A stretch of DNA of 64,000 nt from Hyphomicrobiales bacterium (GCA_900469615.1 UBYA01000013.1:59405-123404), one strand, 5' to 3'; positions 17,845-26,417 are shown, counted from the stretch's first letter. Translations and numbers: made by a program. The notes: generated by a model from the letters alone, not told the origin.

Positions 17845-18201
17845 CTAACGCCGGAAGGCTCGGCTGGAAATCGCTATGGAATTTCCCGATGGGTCCTTGG
17901 CGTTGGCGAAGACATAGCCATCGGCTTGATGTATGGGGCCGAATTCAAATCCTTCTTCGGCGCATTTCGCGCGGAAAGCTTCGACATGCTCGACGTCGAA
18001 GACCAGTTTTACCAGTACCTGGCCCATTTTCTGCGCCTTGCCCGTCGGATGAATCAGCAGATTTGCGCCGCCATCCGATGCCAGCAGCTCGACGATCCGA
18101 TCGCCATCCTGCCGATGCGGCTTAAACCCGAAATGCCTCTCGTAAAAACTGATCGTCGTTTCGACATCGCGGACATAAAGGATGATCCTGCCGAGCGGCA
18201 T
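17845..18201 (-). CDS. Glyoxalase/VOC-superfamily protein
   Basis: A 118 aa single vicinal-oxygen-chelate domain protein. It has the two beta-alpha-beta-beta-beta modules: RIILYVRDVETTISFYERHFG at the start and FDVEHVEAFRAKCAEEG followed by VFANAKDPSGNSIAIS at the end. Family members include glyoxalase I, dioxygenases and antibiotic-binding proteins; the substrate here is unknown. It begins 12 bases after the LacI-type regulator gene on the minus strand and is probably co-transcribed with it. Confidence 0.88.
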   Translation of the reverse strand: MPLGRIILYVRDVETTISFYERHFGFKPHRQDGDRIVELLASDGGANLLIHPTGKAQKMGQVLVKLVFDVEHVEAFRAKCAEEGFEFGPIHQADGYVFANAKDPSGNSIAISSRAFRR

Positions 18202-18213
18202 TGCTACGCGTCC

Positions 18214-19239
18214 CTAACGCCGGAGGCGTGCCGGCGCCGCAACGGAGTTGCGCACCACGAGGTCCGGCCGCAGCAGGATTTCCGTTTCGGCCGGCTGTCC
18301 GTCCGAAAGCAGTTCGAGCAGCAGCGCCATGGCGTGCTTGCCGATGGCGGTGCGCGGCTGCCGGATCGTCGTCAGCGACGGCGTCATGAAAACGGCCTGC
18401 GGCACGTCGTCGAAGCCGGTCACCGAGAAATCCTCGGGGATATCGTAGCCGCGGGTCTTCAGGGCGATCATCACGCCGATGGCGGTCTGGTCGTTGACGC
18501 ACATGAAGGCTGTCGGCAGCGTGTCGCGCATGAAGAGCTGCTCCACGGCAAGCCGGCCGCTTTCGATGGTGCCGTCGCCTTCGAGCACGGTGCGCAATTC
18601 GGGGCCGATGCCGGCCGCATCCAGCCCGGCTTCATAGCCCATGCGACGCCGGCTGTAGGCAAGCCGGGTGCGGGAATCACCGACGAAGGCGATCTTGCGG
18701 TGGCCTTCGGCAATCAGAAGATCGACGGCCTTGCGCGCGCCGGCGACATCGTCGACGCCGACATAGGGAATGCCGCCATTGAAGACCGGCTCGAAGACGC
18801 CGACGCTCGGCGGCAGCCGGGCCGTCATCGTCTGGTGCCCGAAGGGCAGGATACCGGTGAACAGAATCAGCCCCGCCGCCTGGTTGGAGTTCAGGAATTT
18901 CAGGTATTCCAGACCACGCTGCGCATCGTTCTGCGTGTGGCCGATGAGGACGCCATAGCCGTGCGACCGCGCTTCGTTTTCCAGGCCGATGAGAATATTG
19001 GAAAAATTGGGGTCGCCGATATCGGGTGCAACCACCAGAATCATGTTGGAGCGGCCGAGCCTGAGGCTGCGCGCCATGGCGTTGGTCGTGTAGCCGGTGA
19101 CCGCAATGGCCTGGTTGACCTTCAGCCGCGTCGAATTGGCGACCTTCTCCGGCGTGTGGATTGCCCGCGAAACCGTTGCGATCGAAACATTGGCAATTCG
19201 GGCGACGTCTTCGATAGTTGCGGGCGTGGAATTCGACAC
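18214..19239 (-). CDS. LacI-family transcriptional regulator of the adjacent sugar ABC transporter
   Basis: A 341 aa repressor with a canonical N-terminal helix-turn-helix (ATIEDVARIANVSIATVSRA), hinge helix (AMARSLRLGR) and sugar-binding core. I chose the GTG start just before SNSTPATIEDVA because it gives the usual spacing to the helix-turn-helix; an in-frame ATG further upstream would run into the operator region. It is divergent from the ABC transporter, and the spacer contains two strong LacI-type palindromes (19334-19347 and 19352-19371). A similar sequence occurs upstream of the isomerase-like gene at 23277. The inducing sugar is unknown. Confidence 0.92.
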   Translation of the reverse strand: MSNSTPATIEDVARIANVSIATVSRAIHTPEKVANSTRLKVNQAIAVTGYTTNAMARSLRLGRSNMILVVAPDIGDPNFSNILIGLENEARSHGYGVLIGHTQNDAQRGLEYLKFLNSNQAAGLILFTGILPFGHQTMTARLPPSVGVFEPVFNGGIPYVGVDDVAGARKAVDLLIAEGHRKIAFVGDSRTRLAYSRRRMGYEAGLDAAGIGPELRTVLEGDGTIESGRLAVEQLFMRDTLPTAFMCVNDQTAIGVMIALKTRGYDIPEDFSVTGFDDVPQAVFMTPSLTTIRQPRTAIGKHAMALLLELLSDGQPAETEILLRPDLVVRNSVAAPARLRR

Positions 19240-19333
19240 TGCGCTCTGCCTTGGGTCTCGTCTGGGAGCGGAGACTACACAGACTTCCGTGTAGGTCAAA
19301 GGTAACCGCGGAAAATTGTGCGACATCCCATGA

Positions 19334-19371
19334 TGTAAACCTTTACACGATGTATGTAAAGGTTTACATAC
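19334..19371. promoter_or_regulatory. Tandem LacI-type operators
   Basis: Site 1 (19334-19347) is TGTAAACCTTTACA, and site 2 (19355-19368) is its reverse complement. Site 2 extends to a perfect 9-bp-arm palindrome over 19352-19371. The centres are 21 bp apart, about two helical turns, which favours cooperative binding on one DNA face. The sites lie in the spacer between the repressor gene and the ATPase gene. Confidence 0.85.
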
Positions 19372-19405
19372 GATGGAAAGCGGGTGGAGCCGCAGGGAGG
19401 ATGCA

Positions 19406-20929
19406 ATGAGTTCGGAAGCCGTCGACGGTGCGGTGGTGCTGTCTGCGAGAGGGATATCCAAGTCCTTCAACGGCGTGCAGGTTCTGTTCAGCGTCAACTT
19501 CGATCTCAAGGCCGGCGAAATTCATGCGCTCATGGGTGAGAACGGCGCCGGCAAGTCGACGCTCGTCAAGGTTCTGTCCGGCTTCGAGCAGCCGACCTCA
19601 GGCGAAATCCTGCTGGACGGCAAGCCGGTGAAGCTGCCGCCGAATGGCGCGGCCGAAGCGCTCGGCATCGTCATCATCCACCAGGAATTCAATCTTGCGG
19701 AACATCTGACCGTCACCGAGAGCCTGTTTCTCGGGCGCGAAGTCACCCGTTTCGGCGTGCTCGACCGCAAGCACATGCGCGCGGAAACGCGGCGCGTGCT
19801 CGAACTCCTCGGCTCGCATGTCGATGAAAATGCGCTCATCAGCTCGCTTTCCATCGCCGACAAGCAGATGGTGGAAATCGCCAAGGCGATCAGCCGCGAT
19901 GCCCGCATCGTCTTCATGGACGAGCCGACGGCTGTGCTCTCGCGCGAGGAGACCAATTTCCTGTTCAAGCAGGTGCGCAAGCTGCGCGACCAGGGCACGA
20001 GCTTCGTCTTCGTCTCCCACAAACTCGATGAGGTCATGGAGCTGACGGATCGGGTGACGGTGCTGCGCGACGGCCAATGGGTGAAGACGTCGCCAACGGC
20101 GCTGCTTGACGGCGAATCGATCGCGCAGCTCATGGTCGGGCGTGAACTCTCCAGCCTTTACCCCGCCAAGAACGAGCCGGATGTCGACGAAAAGGTCGTG
20201 CTGAGCGTCGGCTCCCTTTCGACTGGCTATGTCCGCGATGCGAGCTTCGAGCTGCGCAAGGGCGAGATACTGGGCTTTTCCGGCATGATCGGCTCGGGCC
20301 GGACGGAGCTGATGGAGGCGATCGTCGGCCTGCGTGGACGCGCGTCCGGCGAGGTCGTCGCCAATGGGCGGACGGTGCCGTCGCACGACGTGCATGCGGC
20401 CATCGACGCCGGGCTTGCCTATATGACCAAGGATCGCAAGTCGAAGGGGCTGCTCCTGAATTCGGGCATGGCCGTCAACCTGACCCTTCAGTCTCTCGAT
20501 CGGCACGGGAAGTTCGGTTATCTCAGCGCCTCCAGCGAGGCCAATGCGCTCGCGCGGGCACGCCGTCGTTTCGACATCCGGGTTCGTGACGGGAATATCG
20601 TTGCCGGCCGCATGTCCGGCGGCAATCAGCAGAAGCTGCTTCTGGCGAAGGTCATGGAAACCGAGCCCCAGATCATCATCATCGACGAGCCGACGCGCGG
20701 CATCGATGTCGGTACCAAGCAGCAGATCTATCATTTCATTTCGGCGCTGGCGCGGGACGGCCATTCGATCATCGTGGTCTCCTCGGAAATGCCCGAGGTC
20801 ATCGGGCTTTGCACTCGGATCGCTGTCATGCGCGAGGGGCGGATTGTCGGCGTGCTCGAAGGCGACGAAATCTCCGAGCAGGAAATCATGCGTTATGCGG
20901 CGGGCCTGAAGAAAAAGACCGCCGCCTGA
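19406..20929 (+). CDS. Sugar ABC transporter ATP-binding protein (RbsA/XylG/MglA type)
   Basis: A 507 aa protein with two fused ATPase domains. Domain 1 has Walker A GENGAGKST near residue 46, the signature SLSIADKQMVEIAKA and Walker B IVFMDEPTAV. Domain 2 has an altered Walker A (GMIGSGRTELM), signature MSGGNQQKLLLAK and Walker B IIIIDEPTRGIDVG; a degenerate second nucleotide site is normal for this family. The ATG preceded by AGGGAGG was chosen over one 33 bases upstream. First gene of an ATPase-permease-binding-protein operon under the tandem operators. Confidence 0.95.
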   Translation: MSSEAVDGAVVLSARGISKSFNGVQVLFSVNFDLKAGEIHALMGENGAGKSTLVKVLSGFEQPTSGEILLDGKPVKLPPNGAAEALGIVIIHQEFNLAEHLTVTESLFLGREVTRFGVLDRKHMRAETRRVLELLGSHVDENALISSLSIADKQMVEIAKAISRDARIVFMDEPTAVLSREETNFLFKQVRKLRDQGTSFVFVSHKLDEVMELTDRVTVLRDGQWVKTSPTALLDGESIAQLMVGRELSSLYPAKNEPDVDEKVVLSVGSLSTGYVRDASFELRKGEILGFSGMIGSGRTELMEAIVGLRGRASGEVVANGRTVPSHDVHAAIDAGLAYMTKDRKSKGLLLNSGMAVNLTLQSLDRHGKFGYLSASSEANALARARRRFDIRVRDGNIVAGRMSGGNQQKLLLAKVMETEPQIIIIDEPTRGIDVGTKQQIYHFISALARDGHSIIVVSSEMPEVIGLCTRIAVMREGRIVGVLEGDEISEQEIMRYAAGLKKKTAA

Positions 20930-20989
20930 AGGGCGGCAACGAGCAGGGCGAATTCCCAGCGGTTATGGGACGGGAGGTTGGTTTTGGTT

Positions 20990-22003
20990 ATGAGCGTGGG
21001 CGAAGACGGCAGCGGCAAGACGAGCCGGCGTGGACGGTCCTGGCGGGATGTCGATCTCAGGGCCGTTGCACCGTTTGCGGCGCTGGTGCTGCTCCTGATC
21101 GTGGGTGCGCTGGTCAACCCGAACTTCATCGGCATCACCAATCTTGCGAATGTCGCGACAAGAAGCGCCTTCATCGCCATCATCGCGGTCGGCGCGACGT
21201 TCGTGATCTCGGCGGGTGATCTCGATCTGTCCGTGGGGTCGATGGTCGCCTTCGTGGCGAGCCTGATGATCCTGCTGATGAATTCCGGCATTATTGCCGA
21301 TCCCACTCTGATGCTGGCGGCAGCCGTGGCGTTCGGGATCGTTGCGGGCGCGCTCTGCGGGCTGGCGAACGGCCTGATTACCACCGTGGGCAAGATCGAG
21401 CCTTTCATCGCGACGCTGGGTACGATGGGTGTCTATCGCGGGCTGACGACCTGGCTGTCGCAGGGCGGCGCGATCACGCTGCGCTCGCAGGAGCTGCAGG
21501 CGCTCTATCGCCCTGCCTACTTCGGCTCCATCTTCGGGGTGCCGGTTCCGATCATCGTCATCCTTGCCGTCACCGGCGTTGCGGCCTTCATTCTTTACCG
21601 CACCCGTTACGGACGGCATGTCGTCGCCGTCGGCTCGAACAGCGATGTCGCGCGTTATTCCGGCATTGCGGTCAACCGCGTCCGCACCATCGCCTTCGTC
21701 ATCCAGGGCCTCTGTGTCGCCATCGCCGTGCTTCTCTACGTGCCGCGTCTCGGCTCGACCTCGGCAACGACCGGCATTCTCTGGGAGCTTCAGGCGATCA
21801 CCGCCGTCGTCGTCGGCGGCACGGCGCTCAAAGGCGGAGCGGGCAGGGTGTGGGGCACGATCTGCGGCGCCTTCATCCTGGAGCTTGTCGGCAATATCAT
21901 GCTGCTTTCCAATTTCATCAGCGAGTATCTGATCGGCGCCATCCAGGGCGCGATCATCATCATCGCCATGCTCGTTCAGCGTTCGCTGGTGCGCAAATCG
22001 TGA
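20990..22003 (+). CDS. Sugar ABC transporter permease (RbsC/XylH type)
   Basis: A 337 aa inner-membrane permease with about nine to ten hydrophobic spans. The family-specific ISAGDLDLSVGSMVAF segment after the second span and the GGTALKGGAGRVWGT cytoplasmic loop that contacts the ATPase are both present. The ATG at 20990 is 12 bases after GGAGG; an in-frame TTG at 20978 is possible but too close to the ribosome site. Second gene of the importer operon. Confidence 0.94.
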   Translation: MSVGEDGSGKTSRRGRSWRDVDLRAVAPFAALVLLLIVGALVNPNFIGITNLANVATRSAFIAIIAVGATFVISAGDLDLSVGSMVAFVASLMILLMNSGIIADPTLMLAAAVAFGIVAGALCGLANGLITTVGKIEPFIATLGTMGVYRGLTTWLSQGGAITLRSQELQALYRPAYFGSIFGVPVPIIVILAVTGVAAFILYRTRYGRHVVAVGSNSDVARYSGIAVNRVRTIAFVIQGLCVAIAVLLYVPRLGSTSATTGILWELQAITAVVVGGTALKGGAGRVWGTICGAFILELVGNIMLLSNFISEYLIGAIQGAIIIIAMLVQRSLVRKS

Positions 22004-22066
22004 ATAACCGGGTCAGGGGGCGCCCGGTCATCAGGACAAGGCCCTGTTTTCATGTGGGAGGATAAA

Positions 22067-23017
22067 ATGCGCAAAAGACTATTGGCGGGCGTTGCCGTCG
22101 TGCTTGCGGCTCTGGCCGGCACGGTACATGCCGAAGACAAGAAGGTGACGATCGGCGTTTCCATTCCAGCCGCCGACCATGGCTGGACCTCGGGCGTGGT
22201 GTTCCATGCCGAGCGCGTCGCCAAGCTGCTGATGGCGGAGCATCCGGGCCTCAACGTCATCGTCAAGACATCGCCCGACGCCGCGAGCCAGGCGAACGCG
22301 GTGCAGGATCTCGAGACCCAGGGCATCGATGCTCTCGTGATCCTGCCTTCGGACCCGGACCCGCTCGTCAACGCCATCAAGGAAGTCAAGGACAAGGGCA
22401 AGTTCGTGACGCTGGTCGACCGTGCGCCGAGCAACAACGACGATTCCGTCCGTGACCTCTACGTCGCCGGCAACAATCCGGCGCTTGGCCAGACCGCTGG
22501 CGAGTACATCAAGAAGAACGACCCGGACGCTCAGGTCGTCATCATCCGCGGCTTGCCGATCCCGATCGATCAGCAGCGCCAGGACGGCTTCGACAAGGGC
22601 ATTGCCGGCTCCAACATCAAGATTCTCGACCGCCAGTACGGCAACTGGAACCGCGACGACGCCTTCAAGGTGATGCAGGACTACCTGACCAAGTTCCCGA
22701 AGATCGACGTCGTCTGGTGCCAGGATGACGACATGGCCGTCGGCGTTCTGCAGGCGATCGACCAGGCCAAGCGCACCGACATCAAGTATGTCGTCGCCGG
22801 CGCCGGTTCGAAAGACATGATCAAGAAGGTCATGGACGGCGACAAGCTGATCCCGGTCGACGTGCTCTATCCGCCGGCAATGGTCGGCACGGCCATGGAG
22901 CTGACGGCGGCCAACTTCTACGATCAGGTCCCGGTTCGCGGCAATTACATCCTCGATGCGACGCTCGTCACGAAGGACAATGCCAAGGACTTCTATTTCG
23001 CCGATTCACCGTTCTGA
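22067..23017 (+). CDS. Periplasmic sugar-binding protein of the ABC importer
   Basis: A 316 aa type I periplasmic binding protein of the ribose/galactose group. The signal peptide MRKRLLAGVAVVLAALAGTVHA is followed by KKVTIGVSIPAADHGWTSGV, the usual first beta strand and sugar-contacting loop. A GGGAGGA ribosome site precedes the ATG. It is last in the importer operon, followed by a strong terminator. The ligand cannot be fixed: proximity to xyl genes suggests a pentose, whereas the downstream oxidoreductase and isomerase-like genes suggest another sugar, cyclitol or glycoside. Confidence 0.92.
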   Translation: MRKRLLAGVAVVLAALAGTVHAEDKKVTIGVSIPAADHGWTSGVVFHAERVAKLLMAEHPGLNVIVKTSPDAASQANAVQDLETQGIDALVILPSDPDPLVNAIKEVKDKGKFVTLVDRAPSNNDDSVRDLYVAGNNPALGQTAGEYIKKNDPDAQVVIIRGLPIPIDQQRQDGFDKGIAGSNIKILDRQYGNWNRDDAFKVMQDYLTKFPKIDVVWCQDDDMAVGVLQAIDQAKRTDIKYVVAGAGSKDMIKKVMDGDKLIPVDVLYPPAMVGTAMELTAANFYDQVPVRGNYILDATLVTKDNAKDFYFADSPF

Positions 23018-23037
23018 CCGGCTGCTCCGGACACATG

Positions 23038-23066
23038 CGCCCGCCGGGTTCCGGCGGGCGTTTTTT
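23038..23066 (+). terminator. Rho-independent terminator of the sugar importer operon
   Basis: A perfect 10-bp GC stem CGCCCGCCGG/CCGGCGGGCG with loop GTT is followed by six T residues. It lies 21 bases after the binding-protein stop codon and separates the transporter from the enzyme genes. Confidence 0.93.
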
Positions 23067-23237
23067 ATGCAGTTGCCGCCTCGTCATCGACTCTGTGATA
23101 ATTTTTGCGGCACGTACCTCTTGCCGTGGACGGTCGGCCGTGATTAGGTCGCAAGGCATTCGACTTTCATCCTGAAGACCCTATAGTTTTTGAGGTCACG
23201 GCGTTCTAGCCGCCTCGGATTTGGGTCCGAAAGGCAT

Positions 23238-23251
23238 CGGAAACGTTTACA
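23238..23251 (+). promoter_or_regulatory. Candidate LacI-type operator upstream of the isomerase-like gene
   Basis: CGGAAACGTTTACA lies 25 bases before the ATG and just upstream of the ribosome site. It matches the importer operators (TGTAAA-N2-TTTACA) in all but two positions of the left arm. The same LacI protein may therefore control importer and enzymes together. Confidence 0.6.
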
Positions 23252-23276
23252 GAACGCGATTAGGGAGGAATTACTG

Positions 23277-24332
23277 ATGAAGACGATCAAGGGTCCGGGC
23301 CTGTTTCTTGGCCAGTTCGCCGGTGACGCGGCGCCGTTCAACTCGTGGGATTCGATCACGAAATGGGCTGCCGACGCCGGTTATGTCGGCGTGCAGGTTC
23401 CGACCTGGGCAGGCCAGCTCATCGACCTGAAGAAGGCCGCTTCTTCCAAAGATTATTGCGACGAATTCGCCGGTGTCGCCCGCGCCAACGGCGTCGAGGT
23501 CACCGAGCTTTCCACCCACCTTCAGGGCCAGCTCGTCGCCGTGCATCCGGCCTATGACGAAGCCTTCGACGGCTTTGCTGCGCCGGAAGTGCGCGGCAAC
23601 CCGAAGGCGCGGCAGGAATGGGCCGTCGAGCAGGTCAAGATGGCGCTGACCGCTTCCAAGCACCTCGGCATCAAGGCGCATGCGACCTTTTCCGGTGCGC
23701 TTGCCTGGCCGTTCGTCTATCCTTGGCCACAGCGTCCGGCCGGCCTCGTCGAGACCGCGTTCGAGGAGCTGGCTCGCCGCTGGACGCCGATCCTCAACCA
23801 TGCCGATGAAAATGGCGTCGACATCTGCTACGAGATCCATCCCGGCGAAGACCTGCATGACGGCATCACCTTCGAGATGTTCCTGGAGCGCGTGAAGAAC
23901 CACCCGCGCGCCAACATGCTCTACGACCCCTCGCACTACGTGCTGCAGTGCCTCAATTATCTCGAGAACATCGACATCTACAAGGACCGCATCAAGATGT
24001 TTCACGTCAAGGATGCGGAGTTCAATCCGACCGGGCGCCAAGGCGTCTATGGCGGCTATCAGGGCTGGGTCGAGCGCGCCGGCCGCTTCCGGTCGCTCGG
24101 CGATGGCCAGGTCGATTTCGGCGCCGTCTTCTCGAAGATGACGGCGAACGATTTCGACGGCTGGGCCGTGGTCGAATGGGAATGCGCGCTGAAGCATCCC
24201 GAGGACGGCGCTCGCGAGGGCTCCGAATTCGTCAAGGCGCACATCATCCGCGTGACGGAAAAGGCCTTCGACGATTTTGCCGGCAGCGGCACGGACCAGG
24301 CGGCCAATAAAAGAATGTTGGGCCTGTCGTAA
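23277..24332 (+). CDS. Sugar phosphate isomerase/epimerase-like TIM-barrel protein
   Basis: A 351 aa protein of the xylose-isomerase-like TIM-barrel superfamily (AP endonuclease 2 fold). Candidate metal ligands are seen in ICYEIHPGEDLHDG (Glu), MLYDPSHYVLQ (Asp, His), MFHVKDAEF (His) and VVEWECALKHPE (Glu). Relatives include IolE, tagatose 3-epimerase-like enzymes and the catalytic subunits of 3-keto-glycoside-cleaving enzymes. AGGGAGGA precedes the ATG. It is paired downstream with a Gfo/Idh/MocA oxidoreductase across a repeat element. The exact reaction is not readable; isomerisation or beta-elimination of an oxidised sugar is plausible. Confidence 0.85.
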   Translation: MKTIKGPGLFLGQFAGDAAPFNSWDSITKWAADAGYVGVQVPTWAGQLIDLKKAASSKDYCDEFAGVARANGVEVTELSTHLQGQLVAVHPAYDEAFDGFAAPEVRGNPKARQEWAVEQVKMALTASKHLGIKAHATFSGALAWPFVYPWPQRPAGLVETAFEELARRWTPILNHADENGVDICYEIHPGEDLHDGITFEMFLERVKNHPRANMLYDPSHYVLQCLNYLENIDIYKDRIKMFHVKDAEFNPTGRQGVYGGYQGWVERAGRFRSLGDGQVDFGAVFSKMTANDFDGWAVVEWECALKHPEDGAREGSEFVKAHIIRVTEKAFDDFAGSGTDQAANKRMLGLS

Positions 24333-24337
24333 TTTCC

Positions 24338-24489
24338 TCTTCTCCCCAGCGGGGAGAAGATGTCCGAAGGACAGATGAGGGGACGAGGAGCGTCGCGACG
24401 AGTGCCTTGAGCGGTAAGCGAAGGGCTGTGTCCGCTGAAGTCCCCCTCATCCGACCCTTCGGGCCACCTTCTCCCCGCTGGGGAGAAGG
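24338..24489. repeat. Rhizobial palindromic repeat (RIME-like), two inverted modules
   Basis: A left module (24338-24382, CTTCTCCCCAGCGGGGAGAAG followed by a GTCCGAAGGAC hairpin and GATGAGGGG) and a right module (24442-24489) are inverted copies of each other around a 59-base centre. The right module matches that between xylB and xylA. It fills the spacer between the isomerase-like and oxidoreductase genes, so the transcript would contain a large hairpin. Confidence 0.82.
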
Positions 24490-24519
24490 GAAGTACAATT
24501 CCATTCTCAGGAGGACAAA

Positions 24520-25707
24520 ATGGCAATCGAAGGATCATCGGAACAGACGCGGGAGCCGCGCATCCGGCTTGGCATGGTGGGCGGCGGCGCCGGCGCATTC
24601 ATCGGCGCGGTGCACCGTATCGCCGCACGCATCGACGACCAGTTCGATCTCGTCGCCGGAGCGCTCTCGTCCTCGCCGGACAAAGCCCAGGCTTCCGGCC
24701 GCGATCTCGGTCTCGATCCCTCGCGCACCTATTCCAGCTATCGCGACATGGCGATCCGCGAAGCCAAGCTGAAGAACGGCATCGAAGCTGTTTCGATCGT
24801 GACGCCGAACCATGTCCACTACGACGCCGCCAAGGAATTCCTGCGGCGCGGCATTCATGTCATCTGCGACAAGCCGCTGACCTCCAATCTTGCCGACGCC
24901 AGGAAGCTGAAGAAGGTGGCCGACGAGAGCGGCGCGCTCTTCATCCTCACGCATAACTACACCGGCTACCCGATGATCCGCCAGGCGCGCGAGATGATCG
25001 CCAATGGCGAGCTCGGCGATATCCGCATCGTGCAGGCGGAATATCCGCAGGACTGGCTGACCGAGAATATCGAGCAGTCCGGGCAGAAGCAGGCGGCATG
25101 GCGAACCGACCCGGCCCAATCCGGCGCCGGCGGTTCGACGGGCGATATCGGCACGCATGCCTATAACCTCGCTTCCTTCGTCACCGGTCTCGAACTCGAC
25201 AGCCTTGCCGCCGATCTCGACAGCTTTGTCGAAGGCCGTCGTCTCGATGACAACGGCCATGTGCTGTTGCGTTTCAAGGCAAAGGGCAAGGAGAAGCCGG
25301 CCAAGGGCATGCTCTGGTGCAGCCAGGTGGCGCCCGGCCACGAGAACGGCCTCAAGCTCCGCGTCTATGGCGCCAAGGGCGGCATCGAGTGGACACAGGC
25401 CGATCCGAACTATCTGTGGTATACGCCGTTCGGTGAGCCCAAGCGCCTGATCACCCGCAACGGCGCCGGCTCCGGCGCTGCCGCCGCGCGCGTCTCGCGC
25501 ATTCCGTCGGGACATCCGGAGGGTTATCTGGAAGCCTTCGCCACGATCTATACCGAGGCCGCGCGTGCCATCAACGCTCGCAAGAAGGGCGTGGCGATCG
25601 ATCCCGCCGTGGTCTATCCGACGGTCGATGACGGCGTGAAGGGCGTGGCCTTTGTCGAGGCCTGCGTTACCTCCTCCAAGCGTAACGGCGCTTGGGTCAA
25701 ACTCTGA
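24520..25707 (+). CDS. Gfo/Idh/MocA-family NAD(P)-dependent oxidoreductase
   Basis: A 395 aa sugar or cyclitol dehydrogenase. The N-terminal Rossmann motif is GMVGGGAGAFIGAVHR (residues about 18-33), the EKP-type motif appears as CDKPLTSNLADA near residue 125, and the catalytic D-x3-H is in STGDIGTHAYNLASF near residue 210. A CAGGAGG ribosome site precedes the ATG. Together with the TIM-barrel gene and the LacI-regulated importer it defines an oxidative pathway for an imported sugar, cyclitol or glycoside. Known pairings of this kind include inositol catabolism and 3-keto-glycoside routes; which one applies is not determined. Confidence 0.92.
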   Translation: MAIEGSSEQTREPRIRLGMVGGGAGAFIGAVHRIAARIDDQFDLVAGALSSSPDKAQASGRDLGLDPSRTYSSYRDMAIREAKLKNGIEAVSIVTPNHVHYDAAKEFLRRGIHVICDKPLTSNLADARKLKKVADESGALFILTHNYTGYPMIRQAREMIANGELGDIRIVQAEYPQDWLTENIEQSGQKQAAWRTDPAQSGAGGSTGDIGTHAYNLASFVTGLELDSLAADLDSFVEGRRLDDNGHVLLRFKAKGKEKPAKGMLWCSQVAPGHENGLKLRVYGAKGGIEWTQADPNYLWYTPFGEPKRLITRNGAGSGAAAARVSRIPSGHPEGYLEAFATIYTEAARAINARKKGVAIDPAVVYPTVDDGVKGVAFVEACVTSSKRNGAWVKL

Positions 25708-25754
25708 GCTTTAGGTGGGGTTCGAGGCAGCGAAACTGCCTCGAACCTGCTCAT

Positions 25755-26159
25755 TCAGACAGCGACGTCCTGCTTGCGCTTCGTCAGCGCATCGACGCTC
25801 AGCGGGCCGCTGCCGGCACTGACGAGAAACAGGAAGATGAAGCAGAAGAGGATGGCTGCGACGCCGCCGTTCTGCGCGGGGTAGAAGCTCTGCGGCGCAT
25901 GGCGCAGAAAATAGGCGAACGCCATCAGGCCCGACAACACGAAGGAAGCGATCCGCGTCTGGAAGCCGATCAGGACGAGGAAGCCGAGGGTGAGTTCGAG
26001 CAGGCCGGCGATCCACGGGAGCGACCCTACCGGCGGCACGTTTTCAACCGCCGGGAAATGCAGCACTTTCTGCGTTCCGTAGCTGAACAGCACAAGCGAG
26101 GCGACGATGCGCAGGAGGCTCAGCAGATAGGGTTGGAGAATATGGAGCGCAGGGAGCAT
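25755..26159 (-). CDS. DoxX-family membrane protein
   Basis: A 134 aa protein with four hydrophobic spans: LLSLLRIVASLVLFSYGTQK, IAGLLELTLGFLVLIGF, RIASFVLSGLMAFAYFL and GGVAAILFCFIFLFLVSAG. This is the DoxX/DoxD-like architecture. An AAAGGA ribosome site precedes the ATG. The same frame stays open far upstream through the beta-glucosidase gene on the other strand, but that part is antisense and not coding. Function in this family is poorly defined; links to redox or thiosulfate metabolism exist for some members. Confidence 0.85.
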   Translation of the reverse strand: MLPALHILQPYLLSLLRIVASLVLFSYGTQKVLHFPAVENVPPVGSLPWIAGLLELTLGFLVLIGFQTRIASFVLSGLMAFAYFLRHAPQSFYPAQNGGVAAILFCFIFLFLVSAGSGPLSVDALTKRKQDVAV

Positions 26160-26321
26160 TTGTATCCTTTCGTTATCAAGTTTGGCTGCTACCCTCAATT
26201 GATCCGTTGCGAAAAGACAAGTCACGACTGTTGACATTGATGTTATCCAGCCGTGCGATAATCGTTGCCGATGCCGGCGAAATTTTCCTGCATGCCCTTG
26301 GCCGGCTTGGTTTGCCGGCAC

Positions 26322-26335
26322 CTGCAACGTTGCAG
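26322..26335. promoter_or_regulatory. Candidate LacI-type operator upstream of beta-glucosidase
   Basis: CTGCAACGTTGCAG is a perfect 14-bp palindrome with a central CG, the layout of many LacI-family sites. It lies 82 bases before the ATG of the GH1 gene. The cognate regulator is unknown; the sequence differs from the TGTAAA-type operators. Confidence 0.55.
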
Positions 26336-26340
26336 TTTTC

Positions 26341-26354
26341 CAGTGCCGGCACTG
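26341..26354. promoter_or_regulatory. Second palindrome upstream of beta-glucosidase
   Basis: CAGTGCCGGCACTG is another perfect 14-bp palindrome, its centre 19 bp from the first. It could be a second protein-binding site or an RNA hairpin in the leader. Its base composition is unlike the first palindrome. Confidence 0.4.
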
Positions 26355-26417
26355 TACTTTGTCACGACGCTTGGTTAAACCGCAGCCAACGAAGCCAAAA
26401 CAGACGGAATTTCCATC

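Noticed and set aside
19239..19509. Upstream extension of the LacI regulator to earlier in-frame starts
   Set aside because: The extension would cover the operator region and add about 90 residues before the helix-turn-helix, which is near the N-terminus in this family.
23067..23276. Possible tRNA or small RNA between the sugar importer and the isomerase-like gene
   Set aside because: No cloverleaf or clear independent terminator was found. The region is better explained as promoter plus LacI-type site.
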